A stretch of DNA of 64,000 nt, taken from Bradyrhizobium diazoefficiens. GTDB taxonomy: Bacteria; Pseudomonadota; Alphaproteobacteria; Rhizobiales; Xanthobacteraceae. Below, piece after piece: positions 47,392 to 57,756 of this stretch (the first letter of the stretch is position 1; the number at the start of each line of letters is the position of its first letter). A model generated the notes under the pieces. The model was not told where the DNA came from, did no database searches, and saw nothing but the letters and a program-made list of their open reading frames with translations. The stretch covers positions 1 through 64,000 of the forward strand of contig NZ_JAENXS010000001.1 in NCBI RefSeq assembly GCF_016612535.1. Reading direction: 5' to 3'. Made by a program: the position numbers and the translations under genes.

Positions 47392-49137
47392 TTATTTCTT
47401 CAGCGCGAACACCCAGACCACGCCGCCTTGCGGCACGTTGGACTCGATGCCGATATTGTTGGTCGCGAGCGCGTCCTGGATGCGCTGCGCATCGACGCCC
47501 CAGCCCGACTGGATCGCGATGTATTGCGTGCCGTCGATCTCATAGGACGTCGGCATACCCATGATGCCGGAGTTGGTCTTCTGCTCCCACAACAGCTCGC
47601 CGGTCTTGGCATTGAAGGCGCGGAAGTTGCGGTCGTTGGTGCCGCCGGCGAAGACGAGATCGCCCGCAGTTGCCGTGACCGAGCCGAACATCTGCGACTT
47701 CGGGAAGTTGTGCTGCCACACCTTCTTGCCGGTCGCGGGATCCCAGGCCTGGAGCTCGCCGAAATGATCGGCACCCGGCTTCGTCTTGAGGCCGATATCC
47801 TCCGGCTTGGTGCCGAGCCAGAGCTCGCCGGGTTTGAGCGGGATCTTCTCGCCGGTGAAGCCGCCGCAGAAATTCTCGTTGGCGGGCACGTAGACGAGAC
47901 CGGTCTTCTGGCTGTAGGCCGCCGACGGCCAATCCTTGCCGCCCCACAGTGACGGGCAGAACTCCACGCGCTTGCCGACGACCGGCTTGTGCGCGGGATC
48001 GAGGATCGGCTTGCCGTTCTCGTCAATGCCCTTCCAGACGTCGGTTGCGACGAACGGCCAGCCGGCGATGTAGTTGATCTTGGTCGGCGTGCGCTCGAGC
48101 ACCCAAAAGATCGCGTCGCGGCCGGGATGGATCAGGCTCTTGATGCTGCGGCCGTCGCGCTGCAAATCGACCAGCATCGGCGCGTCGACCTCGTCCCAGT
48201 CCCAGGAATCGTTCTGGTGGTACTGGTGATAGGTCTTGATCTTACCGTTGCCCGGATCGAGCGCGAGCACCGAGGAGGTGTAGAGATTATCGCCGGGATG
48301 CATCTCTCCGGGCCACGGCGCGGCGTTGCCGACGCCCCAATAGACCGTCTTGGTGTCCTTGTCGTACGTTCCCGTCATCCAGGCCGAGCCGCCGCCGTTC
48401 TTCCAGTCGTCGCCCTGCCAGGTGTCGTGGCCGGGCTCGCCTTCGCCGGGAATGGTGAAGGTCCGCCACAGCTCCTTGCCGTCCTTGGCATCGTAGGCGG
48501 CAACATAGCCGCGCACGCCGAACTCGCCGCCGGAGCCGCCGACGATGACCTTGCCGTCGACGATCAGCGGCATCAGGGTCATATACTGACCCTTCTTGTA
48601 ATCCTGTACCTTGGTGTCCCACACCACCTTGCCGGTCTTGGCGTCGAGCGCGACGACATGGTCGTCGGTGGTGGCGAGATAGAGCTTGTCCTCCCACAGG
48701 CCGACGCCGCGGCTGGTCGGATGCAGCTGGAACAGATCGTCGGGGAGCTGCCGCTTGTAGCGCCAGTATTCGTCGCCGGTTTTCGCGTTCAGCGCGATCA
48801 CCTGCCCCATCGGGGTTGCCACGAACATCACGCCGTTGTTGACGATCGGCGGCGCCTCGTGGCCTTCGACCACGCCGGTGGCAAACGTCCAGACCGGCGT
48901 GAGATTCTTGACGTTGGTGGTGTTGATCTGGTCGAGCGGGCTATAGCCCTGCCCGTCGTAGGTGCGGCGATAGAGCATCCAGTTGCCTGGTTCCGGATTT
49001 TCCAGGCGTTGCTGGGTAACTGGCGCGTAGTTCTCGATCGGGCCAGCGATTGCGGCGGTCGAGACAAGACACGTGACGGCGACGAAGCCGGACAGGTACG
49101 ATTGCTTCATGAGCGACGTTTTCTTGGAAGTTTTCAT
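47392..49137 (-). CDS. PQQ-dependent dehydrogenase lacking the ring disulfide
   Basis: The 581-residue precursor has a signal peptide ending STAAIAG and a quinoprotein propeller. Metal ligands are E205 (GGEFG), N271 (VGNAAPW) and D313, and D315 in NDSWDWDEVD is the extra Asp of lanthanide enzymes. At the place where XoxF has vicinal cysteines it reads FQLHPTSRGVGLWED, so the disulfide stacked on PQQ is missing. Its substrate is unknown; an aldehyde or a larger alcohol is possible. ATG 49137 follows GGGGAACGTCC. It lies 113 nt after a Rieske gene on the same strand. Confidence 0.9.
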   Translation of the reverse strand: MKTSKKTSLMKQSYLSGFVAVTCLVSTAAIAGPIENYAPVTQQRLENPEPGNWMLYRRTYDGQGYSPLDQINTTNVKNLTPVWTFATGVVEGHEAPPIVNNGVMFVATPMGQVIALNAKTGDEYWRYKRQLPDDLFQLHPTSRGVGLWEDKLYLATTDDHVVALDAKTGKVVWDTKVQDYKKGQYMTLMPLIVDGKVIVGGSGGEFGVRGYVAAYDAKDGKELWRTFTIPGEGEPGHDTWQGDDWKNGGGSAWMTGTYDKDTKTVYWGVGNAAPWPGEMHPGDNLYTSSVLALDPGNGKIKTYHQYHQNDSWDWDEVDAPMLVDLQRDGRSIKSLIHPGRDAIFWVLERTPTKINYIAGWPFVATDVWKGIDENGKPILDPAHKPVVGKRVEFCPSLWGGKDWPSAAYSQKTGLVYVPANENFCGGFTGEKIPLKPGELWLGTKPEDIGLKTKPGADHFGELQAWDPATGKKVWQHNFPKSQMFGSVTATAGDLVFAGGTNDRNFRAFNAKTGELLWEQKTNSGIMGMPTSYEIDGTQYIAIQSGWGVDAQRIQDALATNNIGIESNVPQGGVVWVFALKK

Positions 49138-49250
49138 GGACGTTCCCCTTTTTCATCCGTTTGAATTCTTGTTTTGAATTCTTGTCGTTCGTCCCGTGGT
49201 CCGCCCCTCGGCGGATGCGGCCTCTCGTGACGCGGGCATCACCCGCACCG

Positions 49251-49898
49251 TCATCCCTGCTGCACGGCACCTACCTTTCCGATGAAGCCGCCCGCGACAC
49301 TGAGCGAGCCGTCAGCGAGCGCCAGCGGCAGCGCGGCGAGCCGCCGCGGCGCCGGTCCGAACACCACCTGCGCGCCGGCGCGGGGATCGTATTCGGAGTT
49401 GTGGCACATGCACTTGAAGACCTCCTTGTCGCCGACATCGCTCTTGACCCAGGCGGTGACCGGACAGCCGGCATGGGCGCAGATCGCCGAATAGGCGACG
49501 ATGCCGTCGACAGCACGAGCTTTGGTCTGCTCGTCGAGCTCGGCGGGATCGAGCCGGATGATCAGGATCTCGTTGAGCCGCGAGGCGCTACGCACCACCG
49601 ACGTCTTGGGATCCTGCGGCCAGGCGTGCACCGGCGGACCACCAGGCGTCAGATCGGCCGCCGTGATGAGCTTTCCTTCGCTGTCGCCTTCGGAGAAGAC
49701 CAGCCGATCGCCCTTCTGCGGCCGCTCGTCGGAGCCGGGCGGATCTTCGCCCGCGCGTGTGCGCGTGGAACAGCCGACACAGGCGGTAGTCGCGAGCGCA
49801 CCGAGCAATAGCGTTCGCCGCGTTTGCTCCGCGCAGGATTCAGTTTCCGCAATGTTGTCGGAGGATGACGATGCGATGTTGAACGATGTGCGCGACAT
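49251..49898 (-). CDS. Exported Rieske 2Fe-2S protein upstream of the quinoprotein
   Basis: The 215-residue protein has a twin-arginine export signal followed by a lipobox-like Cys (RRTLLLGALATTACVGC), then a Rieske domain. Cluster ligands are visible as CAHAGCPV and CMCHNSEYDP. It is therefore a periplasmic or membrane-anchored electron carrier. It is the first gene of a likely pair with the PQQ dehydrogenase downstream and may be its electron acceptor in place of a cytochrome c, which would be unusual. The gap to the dehydrogenase is 113 nt. Confidence 0.85.
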   Translation of the reverse strand: MSRTSFNIASSSSDNIAETESCAEQTRRTLLLGALATTACVGCSTRTRAGEDPPGSDERPQKGDRLVFSEGDSEGKLITAADLTPGGPPVHAWPQDPKTSVVRSASRLNEILIIRLDPAELDEQTKARAVDGIVAYSAICAHAGCPVTAWVKSDVGDKEVFKCMCHNSEYDPRAGAQVVFGPAPRRLAALPLALADGSLSVAGGFIGKVGAVQQG

Positions 49899-50109
49899 GC
49901 ATGCTAGCAGGCGCTGGAACTCTGCCGAAATGAAGGCGAAGAATTGGCACCGCAGTGCATCAATATGGCTTTGCTCGCTGTGAGCGAACGCGATCGAACG
50001 CGTTCAAACGCGTTTTTGCCATTTCAACGTCATGGCGCGCGATCGGCATGACGATTTTGCAGATCAGACCGATGATGCGGGAATTGGTGCAGCGCGCTGT
50101 TGGCCGCGT

Positions 50110-50574
50110 TCAGGATCTGAGCACGTGACGCGGCGCGGCGATGCGGCCGGCGATGGTGGCCGATGCCATCTCGAAACTATCGGCGATGCGCCGCGCCTTG
50201 TCGATGAAGAGGCTAGCTGCCGGCGGCGGGCAGACTTCCCGCGCTGTCTGCTCGAACAGGTCGAGCCAGCGGTCGAAATGATCGCCGACCAGGTTGAGCG
50301 GCATATGTGCCCGCATCGGCGAACCATGATAGCGGCCGCTCATCAGCACCACCGACGACCAGAAATCCCTGAGCTTCGCGAGATGCTCGTCCCAATTCTG
50401 CACGATCGCGAACACCGGCCCGAGCAACGCATCCTCGCGCACGCGTCCGTAGAAGCGGGTCACGAGTTCCCCGATCATCTCCTCGGTGATCCCGGTGCGC
50501 TCGATCGCATCCTGGGTCAGCAGGTTCCGCCGCTCGGCCGCAGCTTCCCGCTCGGCCTTCAGTCGATCCGACAT
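50110..50574 (-). CDS. Group III truncated haemoglobin
   Basis: The 154-residue protein has the 2-on-2 globin pattern of group III: ITEEMIGELVTRFYGRVREDALLGPVFA, then HLAKLRDFWSSVVLMSGRYHGSPMRAHMPL and the proximal-His helix GDHFDRWLDLF. It binds haem and probably O2 or NO in the cytoplasm, and may protect respiration or sense ligands. Start is uncertain: ATG 50574 gives the compact family length, ATG 50622 adds 16 residues. The gene precedes the Rieske gene on the same strand by 211 nt. Confidence 0.85.
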   Translation of the reverse strand: MSDRLKAEREAAAERRNLLTQDAIERTGITEEMIGELVTRFYGRVREDALLGPVFAIVQNWDEHLAKLRDFWSSVVLMSGRYHGSPMRAHMPLNLVGDHFDRWLDLFEQTAREVCPPPAASLFIDKARRIADSFEMASATIAGRIAAPRHVLRS

Positions 50575-50711
50575 ATCCTTCGCTATCCGTTCCGTTGTTC
50601 TCGCGAGCCGCCCGTTCGACATTGTCGGGCCAATTGCGCGCGGCGTCTTTGTCGCAGCGCAAATTGCGGGATTGAGCGGCGGGCGTTACATGCCGGCCGC
50701 CTGCGCCATGA

Positions 50712-51563
<852 letters not shown>

Positions 51564-52476
51564 GGCCTGACGTCCTTCTCGTTGAGCGAGCCCGGCCGCG
51601 ACGGCGGCATGCCCGATTTGACCTGAATTCCGATCCGCGGCCGCCCGAGTGCTGCGCCGCATCAAGCTCTTCCTTAGCGCATCCGTGGCGAGAATAAAGT
51701 CGCCTTCCCCTCGTCAGGGGCGCGATTTCGCGGTCTCGCGGCCGTTTCGGCCCGAGTTTTGCGGCTCGTTCCGCCCCCGGGAATGCCGAGGGCGCAGGGA
51801 AGGCCGGGCGCCGGCTGGCACCCGCGGTTCGCTGTGCGTGTGTAGCGCAGTAAAGAACTGCACAGCGACGTACAGGGCAGCCGAGACATCCCGACCTTCC
51901 CTGCGCGAGTGGTTTGACGGCTTATGCCGTGCCCTCCCCGGAGCCGAATTCCTTTGGCCTCCGTGGCCTTGCGAAAAGTTGGCGGTCTGGGCCGGTTGGC
52001 CCGATACCGTCTTCGCAAGGTTTGACTGTAGCGACGACAGTCAGGACCACACGGTTTTGCCGTACGCCGCTTGCGCCGTTCGTCACACGCGGCCGGTAGC
52101 TCACGAGGTTCGGCTCAATCCTCCGCTCGCCCTGCTCCCGACCCTTGCGTGCCGACGCAAGCCCGCGTCCACCGCAACTCACCCACGTACCGGACGACTC
52201 GCGATCCGTCCCTCGTGCCGGGTGAGATGCAACGACACATACGCCAATTCCGAATTTCGGTAAAGAAGAATATTTTTGTGAGCAAGCCTTGACTTTTCGA
52301 GGCAGCGCCAGCGGCAAGGTGTGTCGTCCGTCGGGAACGGCGCGGGCGTGGCCGGAACACCTCTCACGCCCGCCTCACGGCTTTTGAACCCTGCGTGAGC
52401 CGGCGCGAGAGCGTGCGGCGGCGCGGAATATTGCCCGCCTCGCGCGATACCTTCATAGGACCGTTTGGAGCCTCTC
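51564..52476. other. Gene-free region containing a structured element
   Basis: This 913-nt stretch holds no credible gene; the open frames of 80-200 residues are Arg/Pro/Ser-rich and lack starts with ribosome-binding sites. From 51792 to 52280 it contains a series of perfect stem-loops, listed separately. The rest holds the promoter of the small exported-protein gene at 52477. Confidence 0.6.
51792..52280. repeat. Structured ORF-less element with serial stem-loops
   Basis: Perfect inverted repeats follow one another: GCGCAGGGAAGG 51792-51803 with 51895-51906; inside it CGCTGTGC 51830-51837 with 51860-51867; CCTTGCGAA 51967-51975 with 52012-52020, with GGGCC/GGCCC inside; GACTGT 52024-52029 with 52037-52042; CTTGCGT 52144-52150 with 52155-52161; and CCGAA-T-TTCGG at about 52250-52260. 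The end motif recurs at positions 3-36 of the window. It may be a multicopy element or a non-coding RNA. The strand is undetermined. Confidence 0.6.
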
Positions 52477-52743
52477 ATGACAAAGACAAGCATCGTTGTA
52501 GCCCTGCGGCTGATCCTCTCTCTCGCAATCACCGGCCCGGCGCAAGCCTGGCCTGGGCAGTCGTCAGGCATCGGTTGCACCGGGAGCATTGAACAAATGG
52601 AATGCGATGTGCTGACCGCGACGCTCGTCCGCAAGCACGCGCATCCGCACATCCGCAGAACGGAGCACGCGGCCATCCCGCTTGCTCCGACACACCTTCC
52701 CGATCGCGAGGAAGACCCGCTCGCATCGATGCATTTCGAATGA
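52477..52743 (+). CDS. Small exported protein, 88 residues
   Basis: The precursor has a signal peptide (SIVVALRLILSLAITGPAQA) and a short mature part with two Cys (IGCTGSIEQMECDV) and a His-rich segment (RKHAHPHIRRTEHAA). ATG 52477 has GGAG seven bases upstream. No family is recognised. The His-rich stretch could bind metal, but this is speculative. Confidence 0.5.
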   Translation: MTKTSIVVALRLILSLAITGPAQAWPGQSSGIGCTGSIEQMECDVLTATLVRKHAHPHIRRTEHAAIPLAPTHLPDREEDPLASMHFE

Positions 52744-52886
52744 ACGCAGCCGCCGTGCGGGACTGTGCAGATGTTCTGCAATTGGTCCCGCCCAGATTGA
52801 CAGGGGTGTGACGGCCGGGGCAGTTTTTCACATTGCTGGCGAATCAGCGATTGCCTACGGCCTGAGTACCTCTTGGACAACTCCCA

Positions 52887-54005
52887 GTGCTTTCGAGACT
52901 GATATCGTTGCTGAGCCGCATTCCTGCGGTGAAATGGGCGTTCACCCGGCTTCGGCCTCCGCCGCACGGCGGCAGCATCGACGTGGCGCCGATCGCCGCG
53001 GATGAGCAGCCTGCGGTCATTGTCGACATCACGGACGCAGCTCCGGCGCTCAACAGCATCAGCGCAGAACCGTCGCATCGCGACGCCGAGACGGCTGCAA
53101 CGCCTGTTGTCGAGGACCATACCGCTACTTCCGTCATCGCGAAGGGTCCGTCCGCGGCGCCGACCGATATCGGCCTTAGCGAGGACTCATCCTTGGTGAT
53201 TCCGGCAGAGGGTGAGCCGGTCGTCCTGGAGGAGAGTTCGATCTCTTTTGAGGTCGAGAGCGAGCCGGTTGATGCTCTATTCTTCAGCAGCGATACGCCT
53301 GCGGAGCACCTCACGAATGTCGAACCCGAATTCCTGGAAGAGGCGGCGGTCTCATCCATCGAGGACGAAAGCAGCCCGGTTGAAATCTCCGATCTCATCG
53401 TCGGCAAAGATGCATGCCCGGATGCACCTGTGGAAATTGCACCTGCCGCCGCAGAGCTGGTCTTCATTGCGCCTACCGACGCTGAGACGGTTTCGGTCGA
53501 GCTCTCCGAGCTCGTCATTGAAGACCAACCCGCATCCGCCGTTTCCGCGGAGATCGAACCGGTCATCGAGGCCAGCTCCCACAGCGATCCCGCTCCCAGC
53601 GTCGCGACAGAGGTCGAGCCGGCGCCCGCGTCGTCCGCTCCGGAGATCCGCAGCGCAGCGAAGCCGCGCGCGAAAGCCGCCGAGCCTGTCAACCGCGCCG
53701 CGCTGATCCGGCAGCGCTGGACAGAGACCGGCATCAGGATGTGGAATCCGCGGCTTCACGGCACGGGCGATGCGACGCTGAACATCCAGGGGCGCATCGA
53801 GTTACTGCCGCCCGAGCCCGGCGAGACGATGCCGCGCTACGACAAGCTCGAATTCAAAATGCTCGGTGGGCAGATCATCTGCGAAGGCGTGATCGTCGAG
53901 GCGCCCGCGCATGCGAGCCAGCGAAGCTTTACCCGGCTCGCCGACCCGCGTGGGGCCGATCGAAGCCGCGAGCCAGTGCGGGAACGCCAGGCCGCCCTCG
54001 CCTGA
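52887..54005 (+). CDS. Acidic low-complexity protein with a conserved-looking C-terminus
   Basis: The 372-residue protein starts with a short amphipathic region (MLSRLISLLSRIPAVKWAFTRLRPPP), followed by about 220 residues rich in Glu, Ser, Ala, Val and Pro without predicted fold, then a compact C-terminal segment: RAALIRQRWTETGIRMWNPRLHGTGDATLNIQGRIELLPPEPG. The start is GTG 52887, with only a weak ribosome-binding site. The disordered acidic part resembles a linker or surface spacer. No function can be assigned. The C-terminal segment is the best search query. Confidence 0.65.
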   Translation: MLSRLISLLSRIPAVKWAFTRLRPPPHGGSIDVAPIAADEQPAVIVDITDAAPALNSISAEPSHRDAETAATPVVEDHTATSVIAKGPSAAPTDIGLSEDSSLVIPAEGEPVVLEESSISFEVESEPVDALFFSSDTPAEHLTNVEPEFLEEAAVSSIEDESSPVEISDLIVGKDACPDAPVEIAPAAAELVFIAPTDAETVSVELSELVIEDQPASAVSAEIEPVIEASSHSDPAPSVATEVEPAPASSAPEIRSAAKPRAKAAEPVNRAALIRQRWTETGIRMWNPRLHGTGDATLNIQGRIELLPPEPGETMPRYDKLEFKMLGGQIICEGVIVEAPAHASQRSFTRLADPRGADRSREPVRERQAALA

Positions 54006-54512
54006 TCCTTTTCCTCTGCGATGATGCGTGCCGTCGACGGCCGCGCTTCAGCCCGCAAAACGGACGCCGTCTGTACCTGAGATGAAGCGCGCGACGGTCG
54101 TCACCGACGGCCGCCGCGGCAATCGGTTGCGCCGCGCGGTTGAGGATGCCTATGGTTAGCAGAACGCCACCAAGGTCATTTCGGACGATCTACTGTGCGA
54201 GACTTTCCCGCTTCCGCGTCACATCTTTAACAGGCCCTCACCAATGCACGCGGGTGGAAAATCCCGCGGTAGCGTGCAACCTGCGCTGGCCGTTCCGCGT
54301 CAAGCCCATCTAACGCGCTCTTTATCCCCGCCGTGCGAGATCGCCTTCGTTTTGAAGGGATTTGGGGCGCGTATTGCTATGCCTGCCGTCGATTTGAAAG
54401 CGCACCTTGCCGTGGCCATGCGGCTGTTCCGCGTGCCGGTCGCCCCGGATCTGACGCGCGCGCAGTTCGACGCCTTCTCCACGCGGGGCCAAGGTCGTGG
54501 CCTGAGGCGCGG
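54006..54512. other. Gene-free region before hutU
   Basis: This 507-nt stretch between the acidic protein gene and the end of hutU shows no credible gene. The open frames present are Arg/Ala-rich and lack ribosome-binding sites. No terminator or RNA gene was recognised. Confidence 0.45.
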
Positions 54513-56183
54513 CTATTTCTGCAGGCTCGGCAGATCCAGCCCCTTATCGCGGGCGCAGTCGATCGCGGTCTCGTAACCCGCATCCGCATGGCGCATCACG
54601 CCGGAGGCCGGATCGTTCCAGAGCACACGTGCGATGCGCTTTGCGGCTTCCGGCGTGCCGTCGGCGACGATCACCATGCCGGCGTGCTGCGAATAGCCGA
54701 TGCCGACGCCGCCGCCATGGTGCAGCGACACCCAGGTCGCGCCGCTGGCGCAATTGAGCAGCGCATTGAGCAGCGGCCAGTCGGACACCGCATCCGATCC
54801 GTCCTTCATCGCCTCCGTCTCACGGTTGGGGCTTGCCACCGAGCCGCTGTCGAGATGATCGCGGCCGATCACGATGGGCGCTTTCAATTCACCGCGCGCC
54901 ACCATCTCGTTGAAAGCGAGACCCAGAAGATCACGATCGCCAAGTCCGACCCAGCAGATCCGCGCCGGCAGGCCCTGGAACTTGATGCGCTCCTTGGCCA
55001 TGTCGAGCCAATTGTGCAGATGCTTGTCATCAGGCATCAACTCCTTGACCTTGGCGTCGGTCTTGAAGATGTCCTCGGGATCACCTGATAGCGCGGCCCA
55101 GCGGAACGGCCCGACGCCGCGGCAGAACAAGGGGCGGATATAGGCGGGAACGAAGCCCGGGAAATCGAAGGCGTTCTTCAGGCCCATGTCCTGCGCCATC
55201 TGGCGGATGTTGTTGCCGTAGTCGAGCGTCGGAATGCCCTGCGCATGGAAGTCCAGCATCGCCTGAACGTGCTCGACCATGGATGTCTTCGACGCACGCT
55301 CGACCGCCTTCGGATCGGCGGCGCGCTTCGTCTCCCATTCGGCTAATGTCCAGCCCTTCGGCAAATAGCCATTGATCGGATCATGCGCGCTGGTCTGATC
55401 GGTGACGATGTCGGGTTTGACGCCACGGCGCACCAGCTCCGGAAAAATCTCCGCGGCATTGCCGAGCAGGCCGACCGAGACCGCCTTCTTCGTTTTCGCA
55501 GCGTCTTCCATGATCGCGAGCGCTTCGTCGAGCGTTGCGGCCTGACGATCGAGATAGCCGGTGCGTAGCCGCATCTCGATGCGGCTCGGCTGGCATTCGA
55601 CCGCAAGCATGGAAGCGCCGGCCATGGTCGCGGCCAGCGGCTGCGCGCCGCCCATGCCGCCGAGGCCGGCGGTGAGGATCCATTTGCCGGCAAGGCTGCC
55701 GCCATAGTGGCGACGGCCGACCTCGACAAAGGTTTCGTAGGTGCCCTGCACGATCCCCTGGCTGCCGATATAGATCCACGAGCCCGCCGTCATCTGGCCG
55801 TACATCATCAGGCCCAGGCGATCGAGCTCGTTGAAATGATCGAGCGTCGCCCAATGCGGCACGATGTTGGAGTTCGCGATCAGCACGCGCGGCGCGTCCG
55901 GGTGCGTGCGGAAGACGCCCACCGGCTTGCCGGACTGAACAAGCAGCGTCTGATCGGCTTCGAGCTTGCGCAACGCGGCCGTGATCCGGTCAAAACTCTC
56001 CCAATCGCGCGCGGCGCGGCCGATGCCGCCGTAGACGACGAGTTCGCTCGGGCGCTCAGCGACGTCGGGATCGAGATTATTCATCAGCATGCGCAAGGGC
56101 GCTTCCGTCAGCCAGCTCTTGGCGCTGATCTCGCCGCCGCGGGGCGCGCGGATGGTGCGGTCGTTGTCCAGTCGGCGGTTCAT
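54513..56183 (-). CDS. hutU: Urocanate hydratase
   Basis: The 556-residue protein matches urocanase throughout: [46 protein letters not shown], the NAD-binding region [19 protein letters not shown], the active-site Cys segment [21 protein letters not shown] and [26 protein letters not shown]. It converts urocanate to imidazolonepropionate with tightly bound NAD. It starts 13 nt after hutH, the last gene of the operon hutI-hutH-hutU. Confidence 0.98.
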   Translation of the reverse strand: MNRRLDNDRTIRAPRGGEISAKSWLTEAPLRMLMNNLDPDVAERPSELVVYGGIGRAARDWESFDRITAALRKLEADQTLLVQSGKPVGVFRTHPDAPRVLIANSNIVPHWATLDHFNELDRLGLMMYGQMTAGSWIYIGSQGIVQGTYETFVEVGRRHYGGSLAGKWILTAGLGGMGGAQPLAATMAGASMLAVECQPSRIEMRLRTGYLDRQAATLDEALAIMEDAAKTKKAVSVGLLGNAAEIFPELVRRGVKPDIVTDQTSAHDPINGYLPKGWTLAEWETKRAADPKAVERASKTSMVEHVQAMLDFHAQGIPTLDYGNNIRQMAQDMGLKNAFDFPGFVPAYIRPLFCRGVGPFRWAALSGDPEDIFKTDAKVKELMPDDKHLHNWLDMAKERIKFQGLPARICWVGLGDRDLLGLAFNEMVARGELKAPIVIGRDHLDSGSVASPNRETEAMKDGSDAVSDWPLLNALLNCASGATWVSLHHGGGVGIGYSQHAGMVIVADGTPEAAKRIARVLWNDPASGVMRHADAGYETAIDCARDKGLDLPSLQK

Positions 56184-56196
56184 GCGGAGGACCTCT

Positions 56197-57756
56197 TCAG
56201 CTAATTCTCGGAAACGGATCGGATGAGAGCACCGTGATCGCCGAGGCCGGCAGCGCGTCGGCCTCGACGAGCGCGGCAGCCTTGGCGAGATCGCCGGCCA
56301 TGTAGCGGTCCGCGCCGAGCGCGGGCACCTGTTCGCGAAGCTTGGCGATGACGGCGACGAGCGGCGCGCTGGTCGCATGCGGTGCGCGCAGTGTGATGCC
56401 TTGCGCGGCGACCAGGAGCTCGATTCCGAGGATGGAAGCCAGATTGTCGGCCATGTCCAACAAACGCCGCGCGGCATGCGCGGCCATCGAGACGTGATCT
56501 TCCTGGTTAGCGCTGGTCGGCGTCGAGTCGATCGAGCAGGCCGCCGCGCGCTGCTTGTTCTCGGCGTAGAGCGCAGCCGCCGTCACCTCAGCGATCATGA
56601 AGCCGGAATTGATGCCGGGGTCCGGCGTCAGGAATGGCGGCAGGCCGAAATTGAGCGCGGGATCGACCAGCGTCGCAATGCGCCGCTCGCTGATCGCGCC
56701 GATCTCCGATAGCGCGAGCGCGATCGTATCTGCGGCAAAGGCCACGGGCTCGGCGTGGAAATTGCCGCCCGAGACGATTTCGCCGGTCTCGACCAGCACC
56801 AGAGGATTATCGGTGACGGCATTGGCCTCGACCATCAGCGTGCGCGCGGCCTGCATGATCAGGTCGAGCGCCGCGCCGGCAACCTGCGGCTGGCAGCGCA
56901 GGCAATAGGGATCCTGCACGCGCTCGTCGCCTTCGAGATGCGACAGGCGGATGTCGCTGCCGTCGAGCAGCGCGGTCAGCGTTGCGGCCGCGGCGGTCTG
57001 CCCGGCATGGCCGCGCAGCGCCTGAATTTCGGGACGGAATGGCGCAGTCGACGCCATCGCCGCATCGACCGACAAGGCGCCGGTGACGAGCGCCGCGCGG
57101 GCCAGGCGAAACGCGCGCAACACGCCGGCAATGGCATAGGCGGTCGAGAATTGCGTGCCGTTGATCAGCGCGAGCCCCTCCTTGGGGCCGAGCGTCAGCG
57201 GCGTGAGGCCGGCGGCGGCGAGCGCCTCGCTGCCGGACACAATCCTGCCCTCGACGATCGCCTCTCCCTCGCCGATCATCACAGCGGTCATATGCGCGAG
57301 CGGCGCGAGATCGCCGGAGGCGCCGACCGAGCCCTGCTGCGGCACCAGCGGATAGACACCTCGCGCCAGCATGCCCTGCAATTGCTCGATCACCTCGCGG
57401 CGCACGCCGGAGGCGCCGCGCCCGAGCGAGATGATTTTGAGCGCCATCATCAGCCGCACGATCGGCTCGGGCGTCGTAGGGCCAACGCCGCAGCAATGCG
57501 AGACGATGAGATTGCGCTGGAGCAGCGCGGTCCGGTCGGGCGGAATGCGGTTCGAGGCCAGCTTGCCGAAACCGGTATTGATGCCATAGACCGGCGCTGC
57601 GGCCTGAGCAGCCTTCGCGACGATCGCCGCCGCCGCCTCGACGCATGGCCAGAACGCGCCATCGAGCACGACGGAGGCGCCTGCGAGCACACGCGCGAGA
57701 TCGTCGAGGCCGACCGCTCCCGGCCTGACGACGATCTCTGCGCCCTGCTCCGTCAT
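56197..57756 (-). CDS. hutH: Histidine ammonia-lyase
   Basis: The 519-residue protein has the autocatalytic MIO triad A146-S147-G148 in [22 protein letters not shown] and the C-terminal [10 protein letters not shown]. It removes ammonia from histidine to give urocanate. ATG 57756 overlaps the stop of hutI by 4 nt (ATGA), so translation is coupled. A longer frame reaching 57852 is rejected. Confidence 0.98.
   Translation of the reverse strand: MTEQGAEIVVRPGAVGLDDLARVLAGASVVLDGAFWPCVEAAAAIVAKAAQAAAPVYGINTGFGKLASNRIPPDRTALLQRNLIVSHCCGVGPTTPEPIVRLMMALKIISLGRGASGVRREVIEQLQGMLARGVYPLVPQQGSVGASGDLAPLAHMTAVMIGEGEAIVEGRIVSGSEALAAAGLTPLTLGPKEGLALINGTQFSTAYAIAGVLRAFRLARAALVTGALSVDAAMASTAPFRPEIQALRGHAGQTAAAATLTALLDGSDIRLSHLEGDERVQDPYCLRCQPQVAGAALDLIMQAARTLMVEANAVTDNPLVLVETGEIVSGGNFHAEPVAFAADTIALALSEIGAISERRIATLVDPALNFGLPPFLTPDPGINSGFMIAEVTAAALYAENKQRAAACSIDSTPTSANQEDHVSMAAHAARRLLDMADNLASILGIELLVAAQGITLRAPHATSAPLVAVIAKLREQVPALGADRYMAGDLAKAAALVEADALPASAITVLSSDPFPRIS

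Noticed and set aside
51649..52263. 204-residue open frame in the structured element
   Set aside because: It runs through several perfect stem-loops, is rich in Arg, Pro, Ser and Cys, and has no ribosome-binding site; overlapping frames on the other strand are equally long.
54244..54576. 110-residue open frame before hutU
   Set aside because: It overlaps the hutU 3' end, lacks a ribosome-binding site and shows no recognisable fold.
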